Of a DNA stretch of 64,000 nucleotides, positions 9,519 to 18,200 are shown piece by piece. The notes under the pieces are model-generated. The model saw nothing but the letters and a program-made list of their open reading frames with translations, had not been told where the DNA came from and did no database searches. The DNA is from an uncultured Lachnospiraceae bacterium (lineage in GTDB: Bacteria > Bacillota > Clostridia > Lachnospirales > Lachnospiraceae): the NCBI GenBank assembly GCA_910587715.1, contig CAJUMV010000017.1:12420-76419 (forward strand), read 5' to 3'. The position numbers and the translations under genes are program-made. Position 1 is the first letter of the stretch, and every line of letters starts with the position of its first letter.

Positions 9519-10222
9519 ACCCATATAAAATCCTCCTTGTGGAGGACGACGCTGAAATCGGCGAAATGTTAAAAACCTATCTGGAGACGGAAAATTATGA
9601 GGTGGCGTGCGCCCTTGATGGACAGCACGCCTGCGCTATGTTTGACGAGGGCTCTTTTGACCTTGTTCTTCTGGACCTGATGATTCCGAAGGTAAGCGGC
9701 ATGGGTGTGATGCAGCATATCCGGGCAGGCAGTTTTGTGCCGATCATCATTCTCTCGGCGAAGGATTCGGAGAGCGATAAGACGCTGGGACTTGGTCTGG
9801 GGGCGGACGATTATATCACCAAGCCTTTCTCTGTGGTGGAGGTGCTGGCACGGATTAAGGCGGCGCTTCGCAGGACGATGCAGTATGACGGTGCAGCCGC
9901 CGGGACAATGACAGAGCCTTCCGTCCTTACGGCGGGGGAGCTTGCGATGAACCTGTCTGATTACACGGTGCGCAAGGGAGCACAAACCATTGAGCTGACG
10001 GCGAAGGAGTTTGAGATTTTGAAGCTCCTCATGCAGAATCCGAAAAAGGTATATACGAAGGAGCAGCTCTATTCCCTCGTGTGGAAGGATGCCTATTGTG
10101 GGGACGAGAATGCCGTGAACGTGCATATCAGCAGACTGCGGAATAAAATCGAGGAGGACCCGCGAAATCCCAGGTATGTGCTGACGGTGTGGGGAATCGG
10201 ATATAAATTAGGAGACGGGTAA
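9515..10222 (+). CDS. OmpR-family response regulator
   Basis: The 235-residue DNA-binding regulator has a receiver domain (1-120) with acidic pocket EDD at 10-12, phosphorylatable Asp54 in VLLDLMIPK, and Lys in ITKPFS. A winged helix follows (about 135-233; ELTAKEFEILKLLMQNPKKV and the recognition part NVHISRLRNKIEED). It overlaps both neighbours by a few bases and is surely co-translated with the histidine kinase that follows. A pair of 11-base direct repeats upstream of the ABC gene at 11202-11223 is a plausible target. Confidence 0.93.
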   Translation: MNPYKILLVEDDAEIGEMLKTYLETENYEVACALDGQHACAMFDEGSFDLVLLDLMIPKVSGMGVMQHIRAGSFVPIIILSAKDSESDKTLGLGLGADDYITKPFSVVEVLARIKAALRRTMQYDGAAAGTMTEPSVLTAGELAMNLSDYTVRKGAQTIELTAKEFEILKLLMQNPKKVYTKEQLYSLVWKDAYCGDENAVNVHISRLRNKIEEDPRNPRYVLTVWGIGYKLGDG

Positions 10223-11136
10223 TGTTTGAGAAAAAGGTGCAAAGAGAAATTCGTGAACTCCATCAGCAGTTGAAAAAGATACTGGATGAGGACAGAGGCG
10301 AGCGGGTGATGGTTTTCACAGACAATAAAGAAATGATGGAGCTGGCGGCGCAGCTCAACCGGCTTTTGGAAGAGAAAGCGAAGACAGAGGCGGATTTTCG
10401 GCGTTCTGAGATAGCTTCCCGCAAAATGCTGTCCAATATTTCCCATGATTTAAAGACGCCCCTGACCGTAATACGGGGCTATCTGGAAATTATGCGGACC
10501 AAGGAAGAGGCGGCCTTGGAGGGACAGGCGGATTTGCAAATGGCGGCTGAACCGGAGGGGCAGGCGAACCTGCAAATGCTTGAAAAGGCGGAACAGAAGG
10601 CGGGAGCGATGATGGAGCTGATTGACAGCTTCTTTTCTTTGGCAAAAATTGAGGCGGGCGATATGGATATCACGCTTTCGGCTCTGGATGTGTGTGAGGT
10701 TTGTCGGGAGAGTATTCTTGATTTTTATGAGATGCTGACGGACGCGGATTTTCAGGTGGAAGTCGGGCTGCCGGAGACGCCGGTTTCTGTGCAGGGAAAC
10801 CGTGAGGCTTTGCAGCGTATTCTCTCCAATCTCATCTCCAACGTGATTCGTTACGGCTCGGAAGGGAAATATCTGGGAATTTTCCTGCGGACGGACGGGC
10901 AGTCGGCGTATATCGACGTGGTTGATAAGGGAAAGGGAATTGACAGCGTTTTTGCGGACAGCGTGTTTGAGCGGCTTTTTACTATGGAGGATTCCCGCAG
11001 CCGGAGCGTGCAGGGCAACGGGCTGGGGCTGACGATTGCGAAAAGGCTGGCGGAGCGGATGGACGGGGAGCTGAAGCTTAAGAGTGAGCCGCATGTGAGG
11101 ACGATATTTACGGTTACGCTAAAACGGGCAGGGTAA
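10222..11136 (+). CDS. Soluble sensor histidine kinase
   Basis: The 304-residue kinase has no membrane segment and no clear sensor domain. An N-terminal coiled coil (about 1-65) leads into the dimerisation helix with phospho-acceptor His75 (NISHDLKTPLT). The catalytic domain shows N-box NLISNVIRYG, DKGKGID and GNGLGLTIAKRL. A short repeated insert sits between dimerisation helices (GQADLQMAAEPE then GQANLQMLEKAE). It partners the regulator encoded just upstream, with overlapping stop and start. Because it lacks a sensor, it may read a membrane or cytoplasmic signal through partner proteins, possibly the GAF protein or the downstream transporter. Last gene of the operon that begins at 3098. 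Confidence 0.9.
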   Translation: MFEKKVQREIRELHQQLKKILDEDRGERVMVFTDNKEMMELAAQLNRLLEEKAKTEADFRRSEIASRKMLSNISHDLKTPLTVIRGYLEIMRTKEEAALEGQADLQMAAEPEGQANLQMLEKAEQKAGAMMELIDSFFSLAKIEAGDMDITLSALDVCEVCRESILDFYEMLTDADFQVEVGLPETPVSVQGNREALQRILSNLISNVIRYGSEGKYLGIFLRTDGQSAYIDVVDKGKGIDSVFADSVFERLFTMEDSRSRSVQGNGLGLTIAKRLAERMDGELKLKSEPHVRTIFTVTLKRAG

Positions 11137-11201
11137 AATTGTGAGAACTGACAAATGTGTCGGTACGTTTTGATGTGGATAAAGAGTGTTCCGAAAGAAA
11201 T

Positions 11202-11223
11202 TTGTAAGAATTAGGTAAGAGTT
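11202..11223 (+). promoter_or_regulatory. Direct-repeat box, possible OmpR-type regulator site
   Basis: Two adjacent 11-mers, TTGTAAGAATT and AGGTAAGAGTT, agree at 8 of 11 positions with the 11-base spacing typical of OmpR-family sites. They lie 50 bases before the ABC ATPase start. Confidence 0.4.
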
Positions 11224-11273
11224 TTGAAAATTGCAGCCGTTACAATGGATTTTAAAAGAAAGGAGGCAGCGAT

Positions 11274-12182
11274 ATGTCTTATATTTTACAAACCAGCCGC
11301 CTTAGCAAAACCATTGGCGGTAAAGAACTGGTAAGAGACGTGGAGCTCCACGTGAAAAAGGGGGAAATTTACGGCTTTCTGGGACCGAACGGCGCGGGCA
11401 AGACGACGGTTATGAAAATGATACTGAACCTCTGGAAACCGACTATGGGTACGGTTGAGCTTTTCGGAAAGCCGCTTACGCCGCAATCCTACGAGGTGCT
11501 TAGACGGATGGGAAGCATCATCGAATTTCCCACGTTTTACGAGCATATGACGGGGGAAGAAAATCTGCGGATGCATTGTGAATACATGGGATATTATCAG
11601 CACGGAAGTGTGGAAAAGGCGCTTACTATGCTGGATTTGTCGGCGGCGGCGAAAACTCCCGTAAAGAATTATTCGCTCGGTATGAAGGGGCGTCTGGGGA
11701 TAGCAAGGGCGATTTTATGTAAACCTGAGCTGCTGATTCTTGACGAGCCGACCAACGGTCTTGACCCGGCGGGCATGAAGCAGATTCGTGAACTGCTGCG
11801 GATGCTGTGCGCGGAACAGGGGACAACGATTGTGATATCTTCCCATATTCTTTCGGAGATAGAGAGCGTGGCGGATACGATAGGCATTATTCACCGGGGC
11901 AGGATGAAAAAGGAAATCGGTCTGAAAAAAATCGAGGACATGAGCCTCGCCTATATCGAGCTTTCCGTGCAGAATCCGGAGCGGGCGGCATATGTGCTTG
12001 CCGATAAGCTGGGACTCACCAACTTTAAGGTGATGGAAGGCGGGCTGTTCCGCATTTATGACGGACGTGTCACAACGGAGGAGATTGCGAAGGCGCTGGC
12101 GCTTCATGAGGTGGCTGTGGTTTCGCTTGGAAGAAAGGCGGAGACGTTGGAGGATTATTTCCTGAAATTGACCACAGAGTGA
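11274..12182 (+). CDS. ABC transporter ATP-binding protein, BcrA/lantibiotic-immunity type
   Basis: The 302-residue ATPase has Walker A GPNGAGKTT (about residue 40), a Q-loop-like EFPTFYEHMTG, signature SLGMKGRLGIA, Walker B LLILDEPTNGLDP and H-loop ISSHILSE, followed by a C-terminal extension of about 80 residues. The EFPTFYEHMTGEENLRMH segment is typical of ATPases that export bacitracin or lantibiotics. Such genes normally sit between a two-component system and one or two permease genes. Here the two-component system is upstream but no permease follows: the stop codon is directly followed by fragments of XRE regulator genes. It may be an orphan, or use a permease encoded elsewhere. RBS AAAGGAGG precedes the ATG. 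Confidence 0.9.
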   Translation: MSYILQTSRLSKTIGGKELVRDVELHVKKGEIYGFLGPNGAGKTTVMKMILNLWKPTMGTVELFGKPLTPQSYEVLRRMGSIIEFPTFYEHMTGEENLRMHCEYMGYYQHGSVEKALTMLDLSAAAKTPVKNYSLGMKGRLGIARAILCKPELLILDEPTNGLDPAGMKQIRELLRMLCAEQGTTIVISSHILSEIESVADTIGIIHRGRMKKEIGLKKIEDMSLAYIELSVQNPERAAYVLADKLGLTNFKVMEGGLFRIYDGRVTTEEIAKALALHEVAVVSLGRKAETLEDYFLKLTTE

Positions 12183-12365
12183 GAAACGCGAAAAGAAATT
12201 CTAAACTTGAAATCACACAAGGCAGAACTGAACTGGAAACAAATTGATAATTATTGCACCAACAGCATTACTCGTTTAGATGTATTTGTTTTATGCAAAC
12301 TTTGTACTGTTTTAGAGTGTGGCATAGAAGATTTGCTTGTATTTTATCCGCCCGAAAAGCAGTAG
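12183..12365 (+). pseudogene. XRE-family helix-turn-helix C-terminal remnant
   Basis: Directly after the ABC ATPase stop and in the same frame, 60 codons read as the C-terminal half of a Cro/C1-type regulator: LKSHKAELNWKQIDNYC, then LCKLCTVLECGIEDLLVFYP, ending at a TAG. The N-terminal half with the first helices is missing, and there is no start codon or RBS. It is best read as debris of a deletion or recombination that also removed the expected permease gene. Confidence 0.6.
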
Positions 12366-12423
12366 TTCTTGCTGGAGTTGGGAACATGGTTTCCCTATGA
12401 ATAATAAGGAAGAACACGAAATT

Positions 12424-12645
12424 ATGATCACGTTTACCAAACTATTCAAAACCTTAAAAGAAAACGGCATAAGTCAATACAGCTTATATCATAACTACGG
12501 TATCAGCCGGGCGCAGATTCAGCGGTTAAAGGAAAACCAATCTGTTACAACACATACATTAGATATGCTTCTAAATATCTTGGGTGAAGGTTACACACTT
12601 GACGATATAGCAGAATTTACCCCCGACACAAAAGAGAAAGGATAA
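12424..12645 (+). CDS. Small XRE-family helix-turn-helix protein
   Basis: The 73-residue protein is little more than one helix-turn-helix (FKTLKENGISQYSLYHNYG, then SRAQIQRLKENQSVTTHTL, then DMLLNILGEGYTLDDI), resembling the HTH_26 group. ATG 12424 has AAGGAAG 11 bases upstream; an earlier in-frame ATG at 12397 lacks a good RBS. The base composition is more AT-rich than neighbouring genes, suggesting recent arrival. Targets are unknown. An intrinsic terminator follows. Confidence 0.65.
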   Translation: MITFTKLFKTLKENGISQYSLYHNYGISRAQIQRLKENQSVTTHTLDMLLNILGEGYTLDDIAEFTPDTKEKG

Positions 12646-12668
12646 CCTATTCGGTATCCTTCTTTTTT
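12638..12668 (+). terminator. Intrinsic terminator after the small XRE gene
   Basis: The stem AAGGATA(A)CC / GGTATCCTT has a TATTC loop and is followed by CTTTTTTTG. Confidence 0.75.
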
Positions 12669-12919
12669 TGCGTCATTTTCCTGTGATGTACTACTGTGTT
12701 TTGATGGCTGCTCATATGCCGTTGTATTGCGACTCGCCTGATAATGCAAAAGTTCCTATGAAAAACGCAAGAAAAACGATGAAGTTCATATGAAAAATTG
12801 CATATTTCTTGCGACGAAACGTATAACTATGGTAAAATAAAAGACAGGCAGACGTGCAAAAGCGTTGTCCGGCGGCAGTCGTATCAAACGTTAGTGTCAG
12901 CACAGGAGGTAAAGGGAAT

Positions 12920-14245
12920 ATGGAACGGGATATTATGAAAAAGCTGGTGGCATGGAAGGATTCTCCTGACAGGAAGCCGCTTTTGCTCACCGGTGTGCGG
13001 CAGTGCGGCAAGACTTATGTGCTTAAAGAATTTGGAGACAAATATTTTGAGGATACGGCGTATTTTTCGTTTGAGGGAAATAAGGGGCTTTCCTCGGTCT
13101 TTGATTATAATCTTGACCCGGATAGGATTCTCAGGGAGCTTGGGAGCATTGTCCGGGGACAGGAAATCATTCCGGGGAGAACGCTCCTTATTTTTGATGA
13201 GATTCAGGCATGTCCGAATGCGGTTACCTCTCTGAAATACTTTTGCGAAAATAAGAGAGAACTGCATATTGCGTGCGCCGGTTCCCTGCTGGGCGTTTCA
13301 GTCAGAAGGGATGGAATCTCTTTTCCGGTGGGAAAGGTAGAACGTCTACAAATGTATCCGATGACTTTTGCTGAATTTTTGTGTGCAGATGGAGAGCAGG
13401 CGCTGTATGACGGGGCGGAGCAGCTTCCTTTGCAGTGTGAGCTGCCGGAGCTTTACAGCGTTCCGCTTATGAAAAGCCTGAAATATTATTATGTGGTTGG
13501 CGGTATGCCGGAAGTGGTAAAGAAATGGGTGGATACCCATAATTTCGAGGACGTGTCCCGCCTGCAGGATAATATTTTAGAGGATTATGCAAGCGATTTT
13601 GCCAAACATGCCCCGAAGACGGATGTGCCCAAGCTGGGGTGGATTTGGGATAGTATACCGAAACAGCTTGCTAAGGATAATAATAAATTTATCTTTTCTC
13701 ATGTGAAAGAGGGAAAACGTTCCGGCGAATTGGAGGATGCGTTGGAGTGGCTGACAGATGCAGGGCTCGTTCGTCGTCTGGAAATGGTGTCAAATCCGGA
13801 GCTTCCGCTGTCTTTTTATGCGGATTCTACGTTTTTTAAGGTATATATGGCGGACGTGGGACTTCTGAGGAGGAAGGCGGGTCTGTCACATAAAACAATT
13901 CTGGAGGAATCGGAATTATATCGAAATTTTAAAGGCGCGCTGACAGAAAATTACGTGCTGAACGAGCTGCTGGCGCAAGGCATCCATCCGTATTTCTGGC
14001 GTTCGGGCAATACAGCGGAACTGGACTTTTTGTTTGAACATGAGGACAGGGTCATTCCGGTGGAGGCAAAGGCGAATATCAGCACGCGGGCTAAGAGCTA
14101 TGCGCAGTTTTGTAAAAAATATGAACCGCCGCTGGGCTTTAAATTCTCCATGAAAAATGTGGGGGAGCACAGAGTTGAAAATACACACACCTATAGTATT
14201 CCGCTGTATATGATTTGGAGGCTGGGACGGTATTTGGAGGTGTAA
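12920..14245 (+). CDS. AAA+ ATPase with C-terminal DUF4143
   Basis: The 441-residue protein has Walker A (GVRQCGKTY, about residue 25-33), Walker B (LLIFDEIQ), a sensor region (HIACAGSLLG) and the FPVGKVERLQMYPMTFAEF segment diagnostic of the AAA_14/DUF4143 family. The C-terminal half holds the DUF4143 domain, whose FWRSGNTAELDFLFE ... VIPVEAKAN pattern looks like a PD-(D/E)XK nuclease fold (E..D..E.K). Function in the family is unsettled and the genes are patchily distributed and mobile. ATG 12920 has AGGAGG 10 bases upstream and puts the family's usual N-terminus first. A weak hairpin (CAATAAA/TTTATTG, 14247-14275) follows. Confidence 0.85.
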   Translation: MERDIMKKLVAWKDSPDRKPLLLTGVRQCGKTYVLKEFGDKYFEDTAYFSFEGNKGLSSVFDYNLDPDRILRELGSIVRGQEIIPGRTLLIFDEIQACPNAVTSLKYFCENKRELHIACAGSLLGVSVRRDGISFPVGKVERLQMYPMTFAEFLCADGEQALYDGAEQLPLQCELPELYSVPLMKSLKYYYVVGGMPEVVKKWVDTHNFEDVSRLQDNILEDYASDFAKHAPKTDVPKLGWIWDSIPKQLAKDNNKFIFSHVKEGKRSGELEDALEWLTDAGLVRRLEMVSNPELPLSFYADSTFFKVYMADVGLLRRKAGLSHKTILEESELYRNFKGALTENYVLNELLAQGIHPYFWRSGNTAELDFLFEHEDRVIPVEAKANISTRAKSYAQFCKKYEPPLGFKFSMKNVGEHRVENTHTYSIPLYMIWRLGRYLEV

Positions 14246-14373
14246 GCAATAAAACTGATTTTTATAAGTTTATTGCATTCATGTCACGTATATCATACAA
14301 TATTCGTGACATGGATGAGATTGCTTTATGGTAGGAGTCTGTTGAAAGCCCTGATTAATATTTTATCACATTG

Positions 14374-14399
14374 AATTCGCTACACGCGTGTAGCGAATT
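14374..14399. repeat. Perfect 26-base palindrome, left end of YhcG relic
   Basis: The arms AATTCGCTACACG and CGTGTAGCGAATT are perfectly complementary with no loop. It sits 14 bases before the start codon of the decayed YhcG gene, just ahead of its RBS. A related palindrome lies 10 bases after that gene's stop (14984-15000). Confidence 0.85.
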
Positions 14400-14413
14400 G
14401 AGGAGAGCGAAAA

Positions 14414-14973
14414 ATGGCGAATACAGAATTGATGGATACAGAAGATGAACTGAAATTTTATCAGGATGTTCATGCGATATTAGATGAGGCAAAAAGTAAA
14501 ATATATGAAGCAGCTAATAATATCATGACCTATGCATATTGGAATGTCGGCAAAAGGATTATTGAGCAGGAACAAAAGGGCAATAGAAAAGCAAAGTATG
14601 GCTCGTATCTTATAAAACGTCTTTCGCAAGAATTGTCCGATAAATATGGTACAGGATTCTCTGTTGCCAATATTAGAAATTGCAGACAATTATATTTGAC
14701 ATTTCCTAAGGAATCCTATGGTTATTCATTAATTGGAAGAATTCATTGGTCACATATTAGAATTTTGATGATTTGAAGAAACAGGAAGATGATAACCCGA
14801 CGATTGGTATTATTTTCTGTACGGATAAAGATGAAACGATGGTAAAATATTCTGTTTTAAACGAAAGTGAACAGATATTTGCATCTAAATATATGACCGT
14901 ATTGCCTACGGTGGAGGAATTGAGAGCGGAATTGGAACGGAATCAGTTGATATATGCGGATAAAAACAATTAA
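14414..14973 (+). pseudogene. Decayed YhcG/DUF1016 PDDEXK nuclease-family gene
   Basis: Residues 1-115 from ATG 14414 (RBS GAGGAG) match the DUF1016 N-terminal domain: ANNIMTYAYWNVGKRIIE, then KRLSQELSDKYGTGFS, then NIRNCRQLYLTF and IHWSHIR. The frame then stops at 14776. A different frame (about 14764-14973) supplies the family's C-terminal end: DDNPTIGIIFCTDKDE, then VKYSVLNESEQIFASKYM. About 170 central residues of the PD-(D/E)XK nuclease domain are gone, so this is an internal deletion plus frame change. It is strikingly bounded by related palindromes on both sides. The region is AT-rich compared with flanking housekeeping genes. Confidence 0.85.
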
Positions 14974-14983
14974 TCTGTAATGG

Positions 14984-15000
14984 GCTACACATTGTGTAGC
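14984..15000. repeat. Palindrome, right end of YhcG relic
   Basis: GCTACACA and TGTGTAGC flank a single T. The arm shares GCTACAC with the left palindrome at 14374-14399. The following 15001-15145 holds only a doubtful 29-codon frame at 15025-15114 and then the dnaE promoter. Confidence 0.75.
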
Positions 15001-15145
15001 TAATTCGGATAAGGTATCAGGGATATGGCGCTTGCAAAGAAATTTCATGTGGAGCCCAGAAAACTTTTGAGTCATGTGTTGGAATACAGGATTGTTATAG
15101 GAAGAAACGATTGATATTTGCAGCGGATGTGGGCTTTGGTTGTGT

Positions 15146-15174
15146 TTGACTGATTTCATTCCAACGTCTATAAT
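15146..15174 (+). promoter_or_regulatory. Sigma-A promoter of dnaE
   Basis: TTGACT and a perfect TATAAT are separated by 17 bases, placing the start about 55 bases before the dnaE ATG. Confidence 0.75.
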
Positions 15175-15237
15175 AAATGAGACGGTAAAAACAGGAATTT
15201 TTGGCAGTTACAAAGGATTTTCAGGAAGGATACCACC

Positions 15238-18200
15238 ATGGCGTTTGCGCACTTGCATGTCCACACAGAGTTCAGTCTCTTGGACGGTTCCAACAAAATA
15301 AAAGAGTATGTGAGGTACGTGAAAGAGCTGGGGATGGACAGCGCGGCAATCACCGACCACGGCGTCATGTACGGTGCCGTTGATTTTTATAAGGCGGCGA
15401 AGGAGGCGGGGATCAACCCGGTCATCGGCTGCGAGGTTTATGTGGCGCCCCACTCCCGCTTTGACAGGGAACTGACGGGCGGCGAGGACCGCTACTACCA
15501 TCTGGTGCTGCTCGCGGAGAACAATACGGGTTATGCGAATCTGGTGAAAATTGTCAGTAAGGGCTTTACGGAGGGGTACTACTACAGACCGCGTGTAGAC
15601 ATGGAGCTGCTGGAGCAGTACCATGAAGGACTGATTGCGCTTTCCGCGTGTCTGGCGGGGGAGGTGCCCCGTTACATCCAGAAGGGGCTTGTGGACGAGG
15701 CGAAAAAAGTCGCGCTAAAATATCAGGAGATTTTCGGGAAGGACAATTATTTTCTGGAATTGCAGGATCATGGGATTCCGGCGCAGCAGTCGGTCAATTC
15801 CGTGCTTCTTCGCATGAGCAAAGAGCTGGATATCCCCCTTGTGGCGACCAATGACGTGCACTACACTTACGCACAGGATGCCCAGCCCCATGACGTCCTT
15901 CTCTGTCTGCAGACGGGGAAGAAGGTGGCGGACGAGGACCGTCTGCGCTACGAGGGCGGTCAGTATTATGTGAAGAGCGAGGAGGAGATGAAGGGGCTTT
16001 TCCCTTATGCGTGGGAGGCTGTGGAGAATACCCAGCGGATTGCCGACCGCTGTCATGTGGAGATTGAGTTCGGGCATTACAAGGTGCCGCATTACGATGC
16101 GCCGGAGGGGTATGACTCTTGGAGTTATTTAAATAAGCTTTGTCAGGACGGGATGAAGGAGCGCTACCCGGAGGATGACGGCACGCTGCAGGAGCGTCTG
16201 CATTATGAACTTGACACGATTAAGAATATGGGCTTTGTAGACTATTTTCTGATTGTGTGGGATTATATCAATTTCTGCCGGGAGAACGGGATTGCCGTGG
16301 GACCGGGCAGAGGCTCGGCGGCGGGGAGTATTGTGTCCTACTGTTTGAAAATTACAAATATCGACCCCATTAAGTACAATTTGCTTTTCGAGCGATTTTT
16401 GAATCCGGAGCGCGTTTCCATGCCGGATATTGACGTGGACTTCTGTTTTGAGAGAAGGCAGGAAGTGATTGACTATGTGGGTCAGAAATATGGCGCCGAC
16501 AGGGTTGTGCAGATTGTCACTTTCGGTACGATGGCGGCAAAGGGCGTGATTCGCGATGTGGGCAGGGTGATGGATCTGCCTTACGCCTATGTGGACCGCC
16601 TCGCGAAGATGATTCCCCTCGAGCAGAATCAGGGTGTTTCCATAGACCGCGCGCTGGAGATGAATCCGGAGTTTAAGAGTCTCTACGAGGAGGACGAGCA
16701 GGTGCACAGTCTGATTGACATGTGCAGAAGGCTGGAGGGACTGCCGAGGCACACATCCATGCACGCGGCGGGCGTGGTAATCTGCCCGGAGGCGGCGGAC
16801 GAGTTTGTGCCGTTGTCCAGAGGAGCGGACGGTTCCATCACGACGCAGTTTCCGATGACTACCATCGAGGAGCTGGGACTTTTGAAAATGGATTTTCTGG
16901 GGCTTCGGACGCTGACGGTGATTCAGAACGCGGTGCGGCTTGTGGAGCAGAGCAAAGGCATTGTGATAGATATAGACAACATTGACTACGACGACAAGGC
17001 AGTGCTTGCCTCCCTCGGGACCGGGCGGACGGACGGTGTGTTCCAGCTCGAGAGCGGCGGGATGAAGAGTTTCATGAAAGAATTAAAGCCCCAGAGCCTT
17101 GAAGATGTGATTGCGGGTATCTCCCTCTACCGTCCGGGTCCGATGGACTTTATTCCCAAATATATCAAGGGCAAGAACCACCCGGAGACGGTGACCTATG
17201 ACTGCCCGCAGCTTGAGCCTATCTTAGCGCCCACCTACGGCTGTATCGTGTATCAGGAGCAGGTGATGCAGATCGTGCGGGAGCTGGGCGGCTACACTAT
17301 GGGGCGAAGCGACCTTGTGCGCCGCGCCATGAGTAAGAAAAAGCAGTATGTGATGGAGCAGGAGCGGAAAAACTTTACTTACGGGAATCCCGAAGAGGGT
17401 GTGCCCGGCTGTGTGGCGAACGGCATCGACGCGCAGGTGGCGGATCACATTTACGGCACCATGATGGACTTTGCCAAGTACGCCTTCAACAAGTCACACG
17501 CGGCATGTTATGCGGTGGTGGCTTACCAGACGGCCTATCTGAAATATTATCATCCCGTGGAGTTTATGGCGGCGCTGATGACTTCCGTTATTGATAATCC
17601 AAGCAAGGTGGCGGAGTATATTATGACGAGTCGAAGCATGGGCATCCAGATTCTGCCGCCGGATATCAATGTGGGAGAAAACGGCTTCTCGGTGGCGGGC
17701 GGGCAGATACGTTATGCGCTTTCCGCGATTAAGAGTGTGGGACGCCCCGTGATTGACGCGGTTGTTGCGGAGCGCGAGGCGCGGGGTCCTTATCTGAATC
17801 TGGGGGATTTTGTGACACGCGTGACAGATCGGGATATGAACAAACGTGTGGTGGAGCACTTTATCAAGGCGGGCGCCATGGACAGTCTGGGCGGTACGCG
17901 CAAGCAACTCTTAAGCGTGTACTTACAGGTGATTGACGGCATCCAGCAGAACCGCAAGAACAATCTGGCGGGGCAGCTCTCTCTCTTTGATATTGCCGGC
18001 GAGGAGGAGAAGGTGGACTATCAGGTAAGCCTTCCCGATGTGGGCGAATATTCCAAGGAGATGAAGCTGGCTTTCGAGAAGGAAGTGCTGGGCATTTACA
18101 TCAGCGGACATCCGCTGGAGGAGTACCGGGAGACGTGGAAGAAGAATATTACGAACACCACGGCGGATTTTGCGCTCGATGAGGAAACGGGAGAGACCAG

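Noticed and set aside
12766..12813. CGCAAGAAA/TTTCTTGCG inverted repeat before the DUF4143 ATPase
   Set aside because: The long loop and A/T-rich context make it weak, and no terminator or operator logic could be supported.
14280..14313. CATGTCACG/CGTGACATG inverted repeat considered as a mobile element end
   Set aside because: It does not match the palindromes at 14374 or 14984, and no duplicated target was found; it may be a simple hairpin.
15025..15114. 29-codon frame between the YhcG relic and the dnaE promoter
   Set aside because: No good RBS and no recognisable motif; too short to support as a gene.
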